A stretch of DNA of 64,000 nt from Blattamonas nauphoetae (lineage: Eukaryota; Preaxostyla; Oxymonadida): contig JARBJD010000006.1 in the NCBI GenBank assembly GCA_033064195.1, positions 248,001 to 312,000 of the forward strand, in the 5' to 3' direction. The notes below the pieces were generated by a model. It saw only the letters and a list, made by a program, of their open reading frames with translations, was not told where the DNA came from and did not search any database. The translations under genes and the position numbers were made by a program. Positions 62,541 to 64,000 of this stretch are shown one piece after another (positions within the stretch are counted from its first letter, which is position 1; each line of letters begins with the position of its first letter).

Positions 62541-63734
62541 TCATCCAAAATCAGACCAGAACAGTCGATTTGACGTGTTGCACGAGTACGTCTGCGGGAA
62601 GAAGCCTTTCCTGCATGAAGTGGCCAAGTTGCGTGGGGGATGCGGGTGTGAAGGTGTGAGGGGGAGTGATGAAGATGTGCTTGGTGAGGTTCTGGTTGAG
62701 AAGGAGATTTGGGAGAGATTCGGATTGGACCGTTCGACGACAATGTCTTTCACATTCTCGTCGTCTTTGCTTTGAAGTGTTGGCATTGTCTTCGCTTCCC
62801 TCTCCTCTTCTGAAGTTTCGTTTGCATCGATACCTCTCTCGCTGTTGTCTTCGACTCGTTCGGCTCCACCACCGATTTCTGATTGAGATGAACTTGCAGA
62901 ACATGGTCCTGTCTCGTCTGATGTTTCTCTTCGGGTCCTTTCACGAAGAACGGGTTGATTCTCCTCTCCTCTCTCCCCCCACTCCCCTCTTCCGGGACCA
63001 CGCCCGACTCTGCAAAGTTGTGGCACGTCCCGTTCCACGCATACTGCCCCGACGGATCGTTCACTTACATGAACTGCCTGTTCCTGACGGTATGGTCTTC
63101 CCCAATCGACGCAATCGACGCGACTGGTGAGACGATCATCGAGTTGTTTTGGACAGACTGCTTCATCACTCCCTCGGCCACCACTTTCGGCGGGCGGTGG
63201 GAGCTGAATGGGTTTTTGAGCTGGTTGTTGTCGTCGTCGGTGCTGTTGTGGGTGTTTGCGTGGTTGAGGTGTCAGCGACGATTCTATCTTGTTGTATCTG
63301 GTCTTTCTCTTTCTTTCATTCTGTCTTTGTGTGTGTCTCTCCAGCTCTTTCGGTGGTTGGTTCTCCTTCCCTTTCTCTTCAGCTGTTTTCTCATTCTCTC
63401 CTTCGAACTGATCTGACTCGCTGCTGTTCTCCATCTCCGACGTGTCTTCGTTCTGCTCCTGATCCTCCTCCTCCATCTCCAACATGCGCTTGTGAGGTCG
63501 ATTCGGCACCAACTGGACTGACTTCTCTTCTTCCGATTCAACCGTCTTCGTCTCCCCTTTCTCCAAAATGAAGTGTGACAGCTGGTCGGTGATCCTCTGT
63601 GCCTCCTCCTTCACCACATCCACCGGCGAAAGAGACGACGAGACAGCAGAATCTTGCGTGAGCGGGTATTGTTGGAAGCTGACGAGAAGACCAGTCGCGA
63701 GCGTCTTTGCCGCGAACAGCTGCGAGCTCTCTGG
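62541..63734 (-). CDS. Low-complexity Glu/Lys/Arg-rich protein, probably eroded
   Basis: The frame is open from 63734 to 62541. It begins ESSQLFAAKTLATGLLVSFQ and QQYPLTQDSAV, then VDVVKEEAQRITDQLSHFIL, which looks folded. About 100 residues of acidic and basic low complexity follow. Upstream the same frame stays coding-like but meets TGA at 63735, 63885 and 63987, which introns could remove. Downstream, better-looking sequence switches frame (VNDPSGQYAWNGTCHNFAES near 63.0 kb). The opposite strand is also open in the same register. The gene could be a pseudogene or an intron-rich gene; no family recognised. Confidence 0.4.
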   Translation of the reverse strand, partial: PESSQLFAAKTLATGLLVSFQQYPLTQDSAVSSSLSPVDVVKEEAQRITDQLSHFILEKGETKTVESEEEKSVQLVPNRPHKRMLEMEEEDQEQNEDTSEMENSSESDQFEGENEKTAEEKGKENQPPKELERHTQRQNERKRKTRYNKIESSLTPQPRKHPQQHRRRQQPAQKPIQLPPPAESGGRGSDEAVCPKQLDDRLTSRVDCVDWGRPYRQEQAVHVSERSVGAVCVERDVPQLCRVGRGPGRGEWGERGEENQPVLRERTRRETSDETGPCSASSSQSEIGGGAERVEDNSERGIDANETSEEEREAKTMPTLQSKDDENVKDIVVERSNPNLSQISFSTRTSPSTSSSLPLTPSHPHPPRNLATSCRKGFFPQTYSCNTSNRLFWSDFG

Positions 63735-64000
63735 TCAGATCTGGTTCTGTGTTTGTTCGTTGAGAGGCTGTCGAGGTGGATGGAGCGTCGGTGGGAGATG
63801 GAAAACTGGACCACCGATAAAAGCGGTCCAATCAACACGGCGCATTCCTTCGAGTTGAGACAGTCGCCGGAATACGTCACCATCTCAGTCAGAATGGAGA
63901 AAGAGTGTTGGAGAGACGGGCTGGTTGAGAGAGCAGTCGAGTGTTACGTGCTCTTCGTTGAGAAGACGTCCAGAAGCATCTCCCCCTCATTCTGGATGAG
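63579..64000 (+). other. Plus-strand open frame running off the right edge
   Basis: A 140-codon frame without stops is antisense and codon-aligned to the minus-strand candidate. Its translation (ENWTTDKSGPINTAHSFELR, VERAVECYVLFVEKTSR) looks protein-like, but it lacks an early ATG. Only one strand is likely to be real; I cannot decide from this window. Confidence 0.3.

Noticed and set aside
63735-63987. TGA read as tryptophan or selenocysteine
   Set aside because: Well-supported genes here end at TGA and use TGG for Trp, and no SECIS-like context was identified. Introns or decay explain the TGA codons better.
1-64000. tRNA, rRNA or riboswitch genes
   Set aside because: I looked for B-box-like GGTTCGANNCC words and paired stems around them and found no cloverleaf. 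A covariance-model search would settle it.

Overview
The window looks like nuclear DNA of a protist. Genes sit on both strands, are closely spaced, and carry very short GT...AG introns (many of 31-77 nt) that I could place by reading frame. The protein families fit an oxymonad flagellate (Preaxostyla, Blattamonas-like): huge secreted beta-helix proteins with one membrane span and a degenerate kinase tail, kinases with a SPRY-like C-terminal module, and small armadillo-like (ARM) proteins in tandem. This placement is an inference from family style; no rRNA or other marker gene is present.

Layout. (1) 1-19.45 kb, minus: one giant BEACH-domain gene (neurobeachin/LYST/LvsA class) that runs off the left edge. 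At least 6,440 codons are visible, 6,301 of them in a single uninterrupted exon. Because it never closes inside the window it is easy to miss, and most short open frames there are its shadows. (2) 19.5-31 kb, seven compact genes: a coiled-coil membrane protein and a divergent Ser/Thr kinase that appear to share a C-terminal module, an ARM-like protein, a PDI-like ER protein without CxxC, an AP endonuclease (endonuclease IV/APN1) and tRNA-His guanylyltransferase (Thg1). (3) 31.5-38.5 kb, minus: a 2,182-codon beta-helix receptor-like pseudokinase. (4) 38.9-40.1 kb: a Ser/Pro-rich protein of unknown function. (5) 40.1-53.3 kb, minus: one host gene broken up by about 9.6 kb of mobile DNA. A foldback-type element with tandem 17-bp repeats at both ends sits in an exon. 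It holds a DIRS-1-like tyrosine-recombinase retroelement, and its right end holds a 2,266-bp element with 13-bp TIRs and a perfect 8-bp target duplication. A mariner has landed in an upstream intron. (6) 54.4-59.8 kb, minus: a second beta-helix/Ig-like receptor pseudokinase whose kinase tail is damaged. (7) 60-62.4 kb, plus: two tandem ARM-like paralogues. (8) 62.5-64 kb: a low-complexity gene of uncertain strand and integrity.

How the parts may work together: BEACH proteins act in membrane trafficking and lysosome or contractile-vacuole function. The two receptor-like pseudokinases look like cell-surface proteins. APN1 (base-excision repair) and Thg1 (tRNA-His maturation) are housekeeping neighbours. 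No operon-like logic is expected or seen. The most informative structure is the nested transposon stack, which gives a clear relative order of insertions.
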